Origin: Streptomyces filipinensis | GTDB lineage: Bacteria; Actinomycetota; Actinomycetes; Streptomycetales; Streptomycetaceae | Direction: 5' to 3' | Assembly (NCBI RefSeq): GCF_014649495.1 | Contig: NZ_BMTD01000003.1 | Coordinates: forward strand, 496,001-560,000 | DNA length: 64,000 bases | In this document: positions 17,202 to 24,742 of the stretch, in pieces | Layout: every line of letters starts with the position of its first letter | Numbering within the stretch: position 1 is the first letter of the stretch | Program-made: the position numbers and the translations under genes | The notes under the pieces: generated by a model | What the model saw: only the letters and a program-made list of their open reading frames with translations | What the model was told of the DNA's origin: nothing | Database searches by the model: none

Positions 17202-18125
17202 TTACGACAGCTGGGACTGGACCTGCGCCGAGATCAGTTCCAGGTGGTCCAGGTCGCCGAGGTCCAGCACCTGCAGATAGATCCGCCGGGAGCCGATCGC
17301 GGCGTACCGGCCGATCTTGTCGACGACCTCCGCCGGTGAGCCGGCCAGGCCGTTGGCCTTCAGTTCGTCCACCTCCCGGCCGATCGCGGCGGCACGCCGG
17401 GCGACCTCCTGGTCGTCCCGGCCGACGCAGACCACGAGCGCGTTGGAGTACGTCAGGGCGTCCGCGCCGCGGCCCGCCTCCTCCGCGGCGGCGCGCACCC
17501 GGCCGAACTGCCGCTCGGTGTCCTCGACGGAGGCGAACGGGATGTTGAACTCGTCGGCGTACTGGGCGGCCAGCCGCGGCGTACGGGTCGCGCCGTGGCC
17601 GCCGATGAGCACGGGGACCTTCTTCTGGGCCGGCTTGGGCAGCGCGGGCGAGTCGGTCAGGTCGTAGTAGGTGCCGTGGAAGTCGAAGGTCTTGCCGGCC
17701 TCGGTCCCCCACAGCCCGGTGACGATCGCCAGCTGCTCCTCCAGCCGCGCGAACTTCTCCTTCGGGAACGGGATGCCGTACGCCCGGTGCTCCTCCTCGA
17801 ACCAGCCCGCGCCGAGGCCCAGCTCCACCCGGCCGCCGGACATCTGGTCCACCTGGGCGACCTGGATGGCGAGCACGCCGGGCAGCCGGAAGGTGCCGGC
17901 CGTCATCAGCGTGCCGAGGCGGATGCGCTTGGTCTCGCGGGCCAGGCCGGCCAGCGTGATCCAGGCGTCCGTGGGACCGGGCAGGCCGTCGGCAGCGCCC
18001 ATGCGGAGATAGTGGTCGGAACGGAAGAAGGCGTCGAAGCCCAGGTCCTCGGCGGCCCTCGCCACGGTGAGCAACGTGTCGTAGGTGGCCCCCTGCTGGG
18101 GCTCGGTGAAGATTCGAAGGTCCAT
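17202..18125 (-). CDS. LLM-class F420-dependent oxidoreductase
   Basis: A 307-residue luciferase-like (beta/alpha)8 barrel. Typical features are FFRSDHYL near residue 34, RIRLGTLMTAGTFRLPGVLA near 68, DQMSGGRVELGLGAGWFEEEHRAYG near 92 and PVLIGGHGATRTPRLAAQYAD near 170. This subset is usually F420-dependent in actinobacteria. The ATG at 18123-18125 gives the usual N terminus (MDLRIFTEPQQGATYDTL). The substrate is unknown; no neighbour indicates a pathway. Confidence 0.82.
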   Translation of the reverse strand: MDLRIFTEPQQGATYDTLLTVARAAEDLGFDAFFRSDHYLRMGAADGLPGPTDAWITLAGLARETKRIRLGTLMTAGTFRLPGVLAIQVAQVDQMSGGRVELGLGAGWFEEEHRAYGIPFPKEKFARLEEQLAIVTGLWGTEAGKTFDFHGTYYDLTDSPALPKPAQKKVPVLIGGHGATRTPRLAAQYADEFNIPFASVEDTERQFGRVRAAAEEAGRGADALTYSNALVVCVGRDDQEVARRAAAIGREVDELKANGLAGSPAEVVDKIGRYAAIGSRRIYLQVLDLGDLDHLELISAQVQSQLS

Positions 18126-18360
18126 ACATCTATCCTGCACGCCGCACACCGCGTCAACCTGGCCGGTACCACCGGGCGCGGCCCTCCCCGGTCGGGTGAA
18201 AATCACCCATCCGGCGCACCGGGCACCCTGGGGGCCAGTGACCGGCCCCCCTGGTGATCGTTGGGCCGTCGGAGCCGGACCGCCCGGCACCCGCGGCGGA
18301 CGGTGTCCGCCGTCGCACGTCACGGTCGGCCCTGCCGGGCCGGGGGGTGAGGAGACCGTC

Positions 18361-18531
18361 ATGTCCGAAGAGAGTGGCTCCGCCGGTCAGCGGGTCGGCT
18401 GCACCGGTCAGCCGAAGGGGCTGCTGGAGCAGATGGAAGAGCTGATGGCGGCACTGAACGCGGATCTGTCGGAGCTGGCGGATCTGCAGGGTGGGGAGCG
18501 CGACTCCGTGGGAGAGGCCGGGCGGGGCTGA
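18361..18531 (+). CDS. small acidic protein, hypothetical
   Basis: A 56-residue reading frame behind a strong ribosome binding site (GGTGAGGAG before the ATG at 18361). The protein starts MSEESGSAGQRVGCTGQPKG and contains a likely amphipathic helix (LLEQMEELMAALNADLSELADL). Codon use fits its neighbours. No family is recognised and the gene stands alone between two minus-strand genes. Confidence 0.5.
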   Translation: MSEESGSAGQRVGCTGQPKGLLEQMEELMAALNADLSELADLQGGERDSVGEAGRG

Positions 18532-18593
18532 TGTGCCGTCCGGGCGGCCGCCGCCCCCAGATCCGCGCCGCCGGGCCTTGCGGCCCCTCGCCC

Positions 18594-19082
18594 TCACACG
18601 CCGGACGGGCTGTTGCGGTTGTCGTTCTCCTGTAAGGCCTCCTCCCGCGCCGCCAGCTTGCGCAGCATCTCCAGGACGCGGTCGCGGGACTCGTCGGCCG
18701 CGTCGATGGCCTCCATGCACTGCCAGTAGGTCGCCTCGTCGGCCGCGGCGCTGGCCACGCCGACCAGGGCTATGCCGACCTCGCCGAGCAGACCGCTGAG
18801 GCAGAGCAGCGTCTCGCGGGCGTCGGCCAGCTCGGTGAGCTGCGCGGCGCGCAGGTCGCCCAGGTCCAGTTCGGGCGGGTCCAGGACGCCGCAGCCGCGG
18901 CCCGCCAGCTCCGTCAGGCCGAGCGCCTCGCCGCGCAGCTCGGGCGGGCCGGAGACCGCGAGCCGACTGCCGATCGCCTGCGCCAGGGCCTGTGCCTGCC
19001 ACACCTCCGCCAGGATCTCGCCCGTGTCGGCGCCGCCCGCCAGGGCGCGCCGGCTCGTGAGGATGAGCCGTACCGCATCCAT
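18594..19082 (-). CDS. conserved actinobacterial protein, possibly DUF6099
   Basis: A 162-residue, mainly alpha-helical protein (MDAVRLILTSRRALAGGADT, a QAQALAQAIGSRLAVSGPPELRGEALG core, and a charged C-terminal helix with ESRDRVLEMLRKLAAREE). It resembles a family found across Streptomyces that I associate with DUF6099, without certainty. No catalytic motif is evident. The upstream gap holds an inverted repeat. Confidence 0.6.
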   Translation of the reverse strand: MDAVRLILTSRRALAGGADTGEILAEVWQAQALAQAIGSRLAVSGPPELRGEALGLTELAGRGCGVLDPPELDLGDLRAAQLTELADARETLLCLSGLLGEVGIALVGVASAAADEATYWQCMEAIDAADESRDRVLEMLRKLAAREEALQENDNRNSPSGV

Positions 19083-19171
19083 GGGTCGCCCCCGTCCTTC
19101 CGCGTGCTTCCTCGCACGCCGCTTGAACTCCCCTGTCCACTACCCAGAGTGAAGGTGTCGGGGGCGAAAAG

Positions 19172-19195
19172 CCAGAGGTAAACGGAAATCTCTGG
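19172..19195. promoter_or_regulatory. inverted repeat CCAGAG/CTCTGG
   Basis: A 6-bp perfect inverted repeat with a 12-bp AT-richer spacer in the 165-bp gap upstream of the DUF6099-like gene and downstream of the MazG-like gene. It may be an operator or a weak hairpin; the evidence is the symmetry and location only. Confidence 0.25.
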
Positions 19196-19247
19196 ACAAC
19201 AATTCGGATTCGACCGGCAATTTGACTCCGGAGCGTAATAACGGAGT

Positions 19248-19616
19248 TCAGTCTTCCGGTCGTTGACGTTCCTCGGGTCCGCCCTGCGCCCCGGGTGCCG
19301 GGAAGCGCTGTTCGTTGCGGTCGATCTTGGCGGCCAGAGCGGCCAGCGGGTCGATGCCGAGCACATCGCAGAACTGCAGGAGATAGGCGAGGACATCGGC
19401 GACCTCGTCCGTCACGCGGTGCGCGGTGCCGGGGTCGGCCATCACCCGGGCCGACTCCTCCGGGGTCAGCCACTGGAAGATCTCGACCAGTTCGGAGGCC
19501 TCCACCGAGAGGGCGGCGGCGAGGTTCTTGGGGATGTGGTAGGGCTGCCAGTTCCGCGCGGCCGCGAACTCGGCGAGCCTGCGCTGGAGTCGGGCCAGGT
19601 CGAGGGGTTCGGTCAC
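19248..19616 (-). CDS. MazG-like nucleotide pyrophosphohydrolase
   Basis: A 122-residue all-alpha NTP pyrophosphatase of the MazG/dCTPase type. The metal-binding acidic helices are visible: EASELVEIFQW near residue 41 (ExxE) and DEVADVLAYLLQFCDVLGID near residue 69 (ExxD). The segment NWQPYHIPKNLAAALSVE is characteristic of the short MazG-like family that hydrolyses dCTP or modified nucleotides. The start is GTG at 19614-19616, overlapping the ATPase stop codon by 4 bp, so the two are coupled. Confidence 0.85.
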   Translation of the reverse strand: MTEPLDLARLQRRLAEFAAARNWQPYHIPKNLAAALSVEASELVEIFQWLTPEESARVMADPGTAHRVTDEVADVLAYLLQFCDVLGIDPLAALAAKIDRNEQRFPAPGAQGGPEERQRPED

Positions 19617-20815
19617 GCGTCCAGGTGTACCACCGTGACACCCTCGGTCCCGGCCGCCCACGAGACGTCGCTCACCGCACCCACGCACCGGATGTGCCCG
19701 CGCTCGCCCATCCGGACCGCCGTCCGCAGCAGTTCCCGGCGCTGGGCCGGGTCGAGGCAGCGGTCGAAGCCGTCGGCGAGGACGGTGAGGGTGCGCAGGG
19801 CGTCGGGCACCTCGCCGGGCGCGTCCACGTCCAGGACGCCGGGCCCGGTCAGCAGGACCAGCGTCAGCGCGAGATAGCGCAGACCGCCGTCGCCGAGCCG
19901 GGCGAGGTCGGTGCGCGGGCCGGCGCCGCTGTCGAGCAGCGCCCGTACCGTGCCGTCCGGCAGCGGTTCGGCGACCAGGTCGGTCACCGGGCCGGCGCAG
20001 CCCGCGCCCAGCGCCTCGACCAGCCGGCCGTGCCGGCGCGCGCACTCCGCGCGGGTGCGCCACAGCACGTCGGCGAGGTTGTCGCAGCCGGGCAGCAGCC
20101 GGCCGGAGCCGAGGGGGACGGGGGTGCGCATGCACTCCGGGCGGGGATCGCAGGGGAAGACGGACCGCAGGGCGACCACCATCTGCTCGGCCGCGGCGAG
20201 CACATGCCGCTGCCCGACCGTCTTGCCGGCCACGCGCAGCGGCAGCAGGGCGGTGCCGAGGCGGTCGTCGGGGAGCGGGGCGCGGGTCACCGGGGCGGAG
20301 CCCGCGGTGTGCCAGGCGGCCTGGACCGTACGGCGCCCGGGGTCGCGCAGTGCGGTCTCCAGCAGGACCACCCCGCCCGAGGTCAGCCGCTCCCCCGCGA
20401 TCCGCAGGTCCGGCTCGGCCTGTACGGCGATGTCGAGCCGGACCGGTCCCTCGGCGCCGTCGGCCGTACACCCGATCCGGAAGCCCCGCCGCCCTCCGGC
20501 GTCGGGGCGCGCCCGCTGCGGGACACAGGCGACCGGGTCCGGGAACGCGTCGCGGAGCGAGGCTCCGCCGGCGAGCCGGGCGAGCGCCTCGTACGCCGCG
20601 AGCGCGGTCGTCTTCCCCGCGCCGCTGGGCCCCGCGAACAGGGTGACGGGCCCCAGCGGAAACCCGGCCCGTCGATGCCCGGCGAAGGCCGACAGCCGCA
20701 GCTCGGTGACCCGGGCTCGTACATCGGTGGACACGCGGGACTCGCGGGACTGCGCGGGGACGGTCACGGTGGACGCGTCGGCCGCCGGCACGGCGGACAC
20801 GGAGGGCACGGCCAT
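19613..20815 (-). CDS. SMC/AAA-type ATPase
   Basis: A 400-residue ATPase of the AAA_15/AAA_21-like, ABC-ATPase fold group. Walker A is GPSGAGKTT near residue 62, with the preceding beta strand GFPLGPVTLFAGP. A signature-like region (ARLGDGGLRYLALTLVLL) and Walker B-like GVLDVDAPGE follow near residues 300-320. Such proteins often act in DNA repair or defence with partner nucleases; here the partner is a MazG-like pyrophosphohydrolase. The ATG at 20813-20815 was chosen as the last start before conserved sequence; the frame stays open upstream but is low-complexity there. Confidence 0.65.
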   Translation of the reverse strand: MAVPSVSAVPAADASTVTVPAQSRESRVSTDVRARVTELRLSAFAGHRRAGFPLGPVTLFAGPSGAGKTTALAAYEALARLAGGASLRDAFPDPVACVPQRARPDAGGRRGFRIGCTADGAEGPVRLDIAVQAEPDLRIAGERLTSGGVVLLETALRDPGRRTVQAAWHTAGSAPVTRAPLPDDRLGTALLPLRVAGKTVGQRHVLAAAEQMVVALRSVFPCDPRPECMRTPVPLGSGRLLPGCDNLADVLWRTRAECARRHGRLVEALGAGCAGPVTDLVAEPLPDGTVRALLDSGAGPRTDLARLGDGGLRYLALTLVLLTGPGVLDVDAPGEVPDALRTLTVLADGFDRCLDPAQRRELLRTAVRMGERGHIRCVGAVSDVSWAAGTEGVTVVHLDA

Positions 20816-21027
20816 GCCCGGACGGTAGGACCCGAGCCACCTGCCGAACCGTTTCCCGCCCGACACCTTCCTACGATCGGGCGACCGAACCGAACCAAAC
20901 GGCACCGAGACCCCCCGGTCGGGTGACGCCGGCGGACCGCCGGAGACACCCACCCGACCGCGCTGACCGCCAAAGGCATCCGCTCGCCCGCTGCGACCAC
21001 CGCAAGCGCCCGCCCAGCCACACGGGG

Positions 21028-21091
21028 ACCCGCGTCCAGCCGGACGCACCCGGACAGCCGTGCTGGGAACCGCGTTCAGCTGGACGCACCC
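21028..21091. repeat. imperfect tandem repeat, 40-bp period
   Basis: Two copies of a 24-base segment, GACCCGCGTCCAGCCGGACG and its variant GAACCGCGTTCAGCTGGACG (both followed by CACCC), lie 40 bp apart in the 298-bp gap between the ATPase and the SepF-like gene. The rest of the gap shows no gene or clear promoter. Confidence 0.4.
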
Positions 21092-21113
21092 CGCCCGGCC
21101 GCCGCAGGCGCCC

Positions 21114-21503
21114 TCAGGTGCCCGTCACGCCGACACCCTCCATCAGCCCGCTGACCTCCGTGCCCGGCGGGGTGAGGAGGAACACATTGCGGTCCACGCG
21201 GTGCATTCCGCTGCCCAGCCCGAAGACCACGCCCGTGCTGAAGTCGAGGACCCGCTTGGCGACCTCGCTCTCCGCACTGGTCAGGTCGAGCAGGACCGGC
21301 GCACCGGCCATCAGGGTCTCGGCGACCTCCCGGGCGTCCGCGAAGACGTTGACCCGCAGGACCACGAAGCGGCGCCGGGTCTCGGTCTCGTCGTCCGGCA
21401 GCGAGCGGTGGTTCACCGCGGAGGGCCAGGCGTCCCGGCCCCGCAGCGGCACCACCTGGGCGAGCCCTTCCCACTGTTCATCGGTGACGTCGTAGCGGCT
21501 CAC
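21114..21503 (-). CDS. SepF-like cell division protein
   Basis: A 129-residue protein with the SepF core: RFVVLRVNVFADAREVAETL, then a LLDLTSAESEVAKRVLDFSTG helix-strand and FGLGSGMHRVDRNVFLLTPP. SepF tethers FtsZ to the membrane; Streptomyces has one canonical SepF and two SepF-like paralogues (SflA, SflB), and the short N terminus without the amphipathic membrane helix plus the position outside the division cluster favour the SepF-like type. The start GTG (21501-21503) behind GGGGGAG gives VSRYDVTDEQWEGL; an ATG 45 bases upstream is in frame but has no ribosome binding site. Confidence 0.78.
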   Translation of the reverse strand: MSRYDVTDEQWEGLAQVVPLRGRDAWPSAVNHRSLPDDETETRRRFVVLRVNVFADAREVAETLMAGAPVLLDLTSAESEVAKRVLDFSTGVVFGLGSGMHRVDRNVFLLTPPGTEVSGLMEGVGVTGT

Positions 21504-21728
21504 CGGCTCCCCCTGACCTGACTCGCACTCAATGCCTGCACCAGCCAATTCTTACGCCAAGTCACCCGTTCGGCCCAACAACGACACACTGCGCGACAGC
21601 TACGCTGCCCTGACGCCAGGAACGACGCGCGGCACATGTACGCTTACGCCCGCTTCTTACCTCCCTCATACCGGACTCTTCACATGCGGCCACGCCCTGC
21701 TCACCGGCCGCCGTTAGCGTCCGGTCAC

Positions 21729-23492
21729 GTGCACTTGGCAGAAACACAGCAGGTGACACCCGGCCGGCGGACGCAGTCGGCGGTGTCCGCCGTCCCGGTC
21801 GCCCGCGCGGAGGTCCTCGGACCGCCCGCGCAGTGGCACCGTGTGCTGACGCTGCTCGCCGACGTCAGCCTGTTCATCGGCACGCGTTCGGTGTGGACGC
21901 AGGCCGCGACACACAACCTGGTCCTCACGGCCGCGATCTCCGTCTGTTACGCCTCGATCCTGGTCACCGGCGTGCTCGCCCTCACGGTCCGCCGGACGCG
22001 TTCACTGGCCCGCCTGGACCTGGTGGTGCTGGTGACGGCGATCGTCCTGACCCTGTGCGCCTGGGCGCTCAACCACGCCGGCGGCGACGAGGCGGTCCTG
22101 ACCACGCAGGCCGCGAAGGAGATCGTCGGCGGCCACCAGGTCTACGACCAGCCCTGGCCATGGCTCTTCCACATCAAGGGCGTCGCCCTGACGGCGACGA
22201 CGACCGGCGGGTACGACTACACGTACGGCTACCCCCCGCTGGTGCCGCTCGTCACCGCGCCCTTCCTGTGGCTCGGCCACACCGGGGCACCGGCGACGCT
22301 GGCGGTGACGGTCGTCCTGATCGTGGGCGCGGCGGTGCTGTGGCGGATGCTGCCGACGCCGTGGCGGTCGGCGGCCACGATGGTCTGCCTGGGCTTCAGT
22401 TTCCTGCCGATGTACGCCCGTCAGGGCTACCCTGCGATCGTCGGCCTGGTCCTCCTGGTCCCGGTGACGGTGTGCTGGCCGCGGTTCGGCGCCGGGGGCC
22501 GGCTGGGTCCCGCCGGGATCGCCCGGGCCGCGTGCATCGGGGCCGCGTGCGCCGCACAGCAACTTCCCTGGTTCGTCACCCCGTTCCTGCTGGCCGGGAT
22601 CTACGCCGTGCGCCGCGGTGAACTCGGCGGCCGGGAGGCCACGCGGGTGGTGCTGCGGATCGCCGCGATCGCGGTCGTCACCTGGCTGCTGATCAACGCG
22701 TACTTCATCGTGAGCGAGCCGGGCCCGTGGCTCCGGGGCATCGCCCTGCCGCTGACCCAGGGCGCGGTGCTGCACGGCCAGGGCCTGGTCGACATCTCGC
22801 TGTACTTCACCCACGGCAGCGACCGGCTCGACTGGTACGGCCACGCGAGCATGCTGCTCGCCGCGGCCCTGCTGGCGCTGTTCGTGCTGTTCGTGCGGCG
22901 GCTCGGCCCGGCCGCGACCGTGCTGCCCTGGTGCGCCTTCTACCTGGCGACCCGGTCCCAGGACGGCTACTACCTGATGTACACGCCGCTGTGGCTGGCG
23001 GCGGCGATCACCGTGCCCCTGTCGGAGTTCAGGAACGCCTGGCAGCCGCGGCCCCGGTGGCTGACCGGGCCGCGCCGCCGGCCGGCCCTGGTCGGCGCGG
23101 TGGTCCTGCTGATCATGCCCGCGCTGGCGAGCGCGGCCCTCGCGGTGACGGGCAGGCCACCGCTGCGGATGGACATCACGGCGGTCCGCAACGGATCGGC
23201 GCGCACCCTGTCGGCGATGACGGTGCGGGTGGTCAACACGGGCGGCGACGCGCTGACCCCGCACTACATGCTCACCACGGGACAGGGCATGAACCGGTAC
23301 TGGTCGCTGGCGCACGGCCCGGCCACGATCCCCGCCCACGGCACGGCGACCGTCGAACTGCGGGCGCCGAAGGGCGGCTTCCCGCTGCCCGTGCAGAAGT
23401 ACACCCACATCCGGCTGCGCGCCTTCACGGCGACCCCTCAGACGCTCTCCACCAAGGACGTCCGCCGGGCCGAGCTGGGCCTCAAGGGCTGA
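21729..23492 (+). CDS. large integral membrane protein, glycosyltransferase-like
   Basis: About 587 residues with roughly 10-12 hydrophobic segments between residues 40 and 465, then a C-terminal beta-rich domain of about 110 residues (RNGSARTLSAMTVRVVNTGG, GPATIPAHGTATVELRAPKGG) likely outside the membrane. The layout and a periplasm-facing GDEAVLTTQ / YGYPPLVPL region resemble polyprenyl-phosphate-dependent (GT-C) glycosyltransferases, but no decisive motif was found. The frame extends up to an ATG at 21636, yet the first 30 codons include two TTA codons and poor codon use, so a GTG at 21729 or 21753 is the likelier start. Confidence 0.65.
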   Translation: MHLAETQQVTPGRRTQSAVSAVPVARAEVLGPPAQWHRVLTLLADVSLFIGTRSVWTQAATHNLVLTAAISVCYASILVTGVLALTVRRTRSLARLDLVVLVTAIVLTLCAWALNHAGGDEAVLTTQAAKEIVGGHQVYDQPWPWLFHIKGVALTATTTGGYDYTYGYPPLVPLVTAPFLWLGHTGAPATLAVTVVLIVGAAVLWRMLPTPWRSAATMVCLGFSFLPMYARQGYPAIVGLVLLVPVTVCWPRFGAGGRLGPAGIARAACIGAACAAQQLPWFVTPFLLAGIYAVRRGELGGREATRVVLRIAAIAVVTWLLINAYFIVSEPGPWLRGIALPLTQGAVLHGQGLVDISLYFTHGSDRLDWYGHASMLLAAALLALFVLFVRRLGPAATVLPWCAFYLATRSQDGYYLMYTPLWLAAAITVPLSEFRNAWQPRPRWLTGPRRRPALVGAVVLLIMPALASAALAVTGRPPLRMDITAVRNGSARTLSAMTVRVVNTGGDALTPHYMLTTGQGMNRYWSLAHGPATIPAHGTATVELRAPKGGFPLPVQKYTHIRLRAFTATPQTLSTKDVRRAELGLKG

Positions 23493-23519
23493 GAGCCGGT
23501 CGAGGACCGAGCGGGCGGC

Positions 23520-24035
23520 TCACGCCTGCGCGCGGGTGAAGCGCAGCCTGGCCGTCACGGCGGTCAGGCCGCGCATCATCCCCAGCTGGTTCCAGCCCAT
23601 GCCGAACTGGTCGCGGTCCACGCTGAACTCCGTCTCCAGAGTGAGCGCGTCGGCGGTGGCGTCGCTCAGGCGTGCCGTGACGGACAGGGGCCGGGAGACG
23701 CCCCGCACGGTCAGCTGCCCGGTGATCCGCGCCTGGTCGCCGTCGAGGCGGTCGGCGCCGCGCACGGCGAAGGTGATCTCCGGGTGGTTGTCGGTGTCGA
23801 GGAAGTCGGCCGAGCGCAGGTGGTTGTCCCGCTTGGTGTGCCCGGTGTCCAGGGAGGCGGCGTCCAGGGTCACGGTGCCGGTGGCCGAGCCGTCGGGCCC
23901 GACCTCGCCCGAGCCGGCGACGGTGGCGAAGGCGCCCTTCACGGTGACCAGGCCCCAGAAGGTCTTGTGCCGCAGGCCCACGGTGGACGCGGCCGGGTCG
24001 AGCTGCCAGGTGCCTGTCTCGACGGTGACGGTCAT
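23520..24035 (-). CDS. yceI: YceI family protein
   Basis: A 171-residue lipocalin-like beta barrel that binds isoprenoid-type lipids. The typical start TGTWQLDPAASTVGLRHKTF, central GEVGPDGSATGTVTLDAASL with TKRDNHLRSADFLDTDNHP, and ITGQLTVRGVSRPLSV are all family marks. There is no signal peptide, so it is cytoplasmic. It is divergent from the MarR gene, and three matching palindromes occupy the shared 112-bp control region, which strongly suggests repression by that MarR protein. Confidence 0.9.
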   Translation of the reverse strand: MTVTVETGTWQLDPAASTVGLRHKTFWGLVTVKGAFATVAGSGEVGPDGSATGTVTLDAASLDTGHTKRDNHLRSADFLDTDNHPEITFAVRGADRLDGDQARITGQLTVRGVSRPLSVTARLSDATADALTLETEFSVDRDQFGMGWNQLGMMRGLTAVTARLRFTRAQA

Positions 24036-24060
24036 GGTCGTACTCCCAGGATCTTGATGG

Positions 24061-24129
24061 TTCAAATTTGGATGACTGCACGCTAGCGCCTCATCCAAAT
24101 TTGGACAACCAACTCGTCCAAAAATGGAC
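24061..24129. promoter_or_regulatory. three TCCAAATTTGGA-type operators
   Basis: Between yceI and marR: TTCAAATTTGGA (24061-24072, one mismatch), the perfect palindrome TCCAAATTTGGA (24094-24105), and GTCCAAAAATGGAC (24116-24129, symmetric outer arms GTCCA/TGGAC). Centres are 33 and 23 bp apart. The third site lies about 20 bp before the MarR start, the first about 26 bp before the YceI start. Expected role: autoregulation and divergent control by the MarR protein. Confidence 0.75.
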
Positions 24130-24147
24130 CACAGGTAGGATCGGCTC

Positions 24148-24657
24148 ATGTCCGCCTCCGACGCGCACCCCGCCGCCCCGCCCGCATGCCCCGCCGCGGG
24201 AAGCGGGCTGCTGCCCGCCGAACTGCGCGCGTGGATGGTCCTGCTGGCCGCCACGGGCGCCGTGGAGCAGCGGCTGCGGTCGGTCGTGAAGGAGAACCTC
24301 GACGTCTCCCACGACGAGTTCCTGATCCTGTGCCTGCTGGCGGAGCAGCCCGGGACCGGACTGCGCATGACCCAGGTCGCCGACCTCCTCGGCCGCCCCA
24401 AGACCCGGCTGACCTACCAGATCGCCTGCCTCCAGCGGTCCGGCCTCGTCACCCGCAGGTCCGTGTGCGGCGACAAGCGCGGCGTAGAGGTCGCCCTCAC
24501 CGAGCAGGCCCGCGACCTGCTGGGCGAGACCTCCGCCCTGCTCGCCGACACCGTCCGCCAGGCCCTCACCGACTCCATGGGACCCGACCAGCGCGCGGCC
24601 ATGTGCGCCCTCGTACCGGAGCCGCCGGACCCGGACGAGGCGCCCTCCGGCGGCTGA
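24148..24657 (+). CDS. MarR family transcriptional regulator
   Basis: A 169-residue winged-helix repressor: the dimer helix runs around residues 20-45, the wHTH includes TGLRMTQVADLLGRPKTRLTYQIACL near residue 70, and the wing has GLVTRRSVCGDKRGVEVALTEQ with the typical D-R-G-x-x-V-x-L-T pattern. Cysteines at CGDKRG and elsewhere could give redox sensing (inference). GGTAGGA before the ATG is a ribosome binding site. It most likely represses itself and yceI through the palindromes upstream. Confidence 0.88.
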   Translation: MSASDAHPAAPPACPAAGSGLLPAELRAWMVLLAATGAVEQRLRSVVKENLDVSHDEFLILCLLAEQPGTGLRMTQVADLLGRPKTRLTYQIACLQRSGLVTRRSVCGDKRGVEVALTEQARDLLGETSALLADTVRQALTDSMGPDQRAAMCALVPEPPDPDEAPSGG

Positions 24658-24729
24658 GCGGCGCAGATCACACGCGCAAGTGGAGAAACCTCACAGCCCC
24701 CACGGTGCTCTCACTTGAGCGCGCTGCCC

Positions 24730-24742
24730 TAGCATCCGAGCC
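24730..24742 (+). promoter_or_regulatory. candidate -10 box for leaderless mutA transcript
   Basis: TAGCAT (24730-24735) ends 7 bases before the mutA ATG and there is no ribosome binding site between them, which fits a leaderless mRNA, common in actinobacteria. A clear -35 was not found. No room exists for a cobalamin riboswitch. Confidence 0.3.

Noticed and set aside
18541..18556. GGGCGG/CCGCCC symmetry after the small acidic protein gene, as a terminator.
   Set aside because: Short and embedded in uniformly GC-rich sequence with no clear loop or U run.
21636..21728. N-terminal extension of the large membrane protein with two TTA codons, possible bldA control.
   Set aside because: Codon use here is unlike the gene body and no ribosome binding site precedes the ATG, so this is more likely untranslated.
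24658..24742. Possible cobalamin riboswitch before mutA.
   Set aside because: The intergenic gap is only 85 bases and no B12-box-like element is present.
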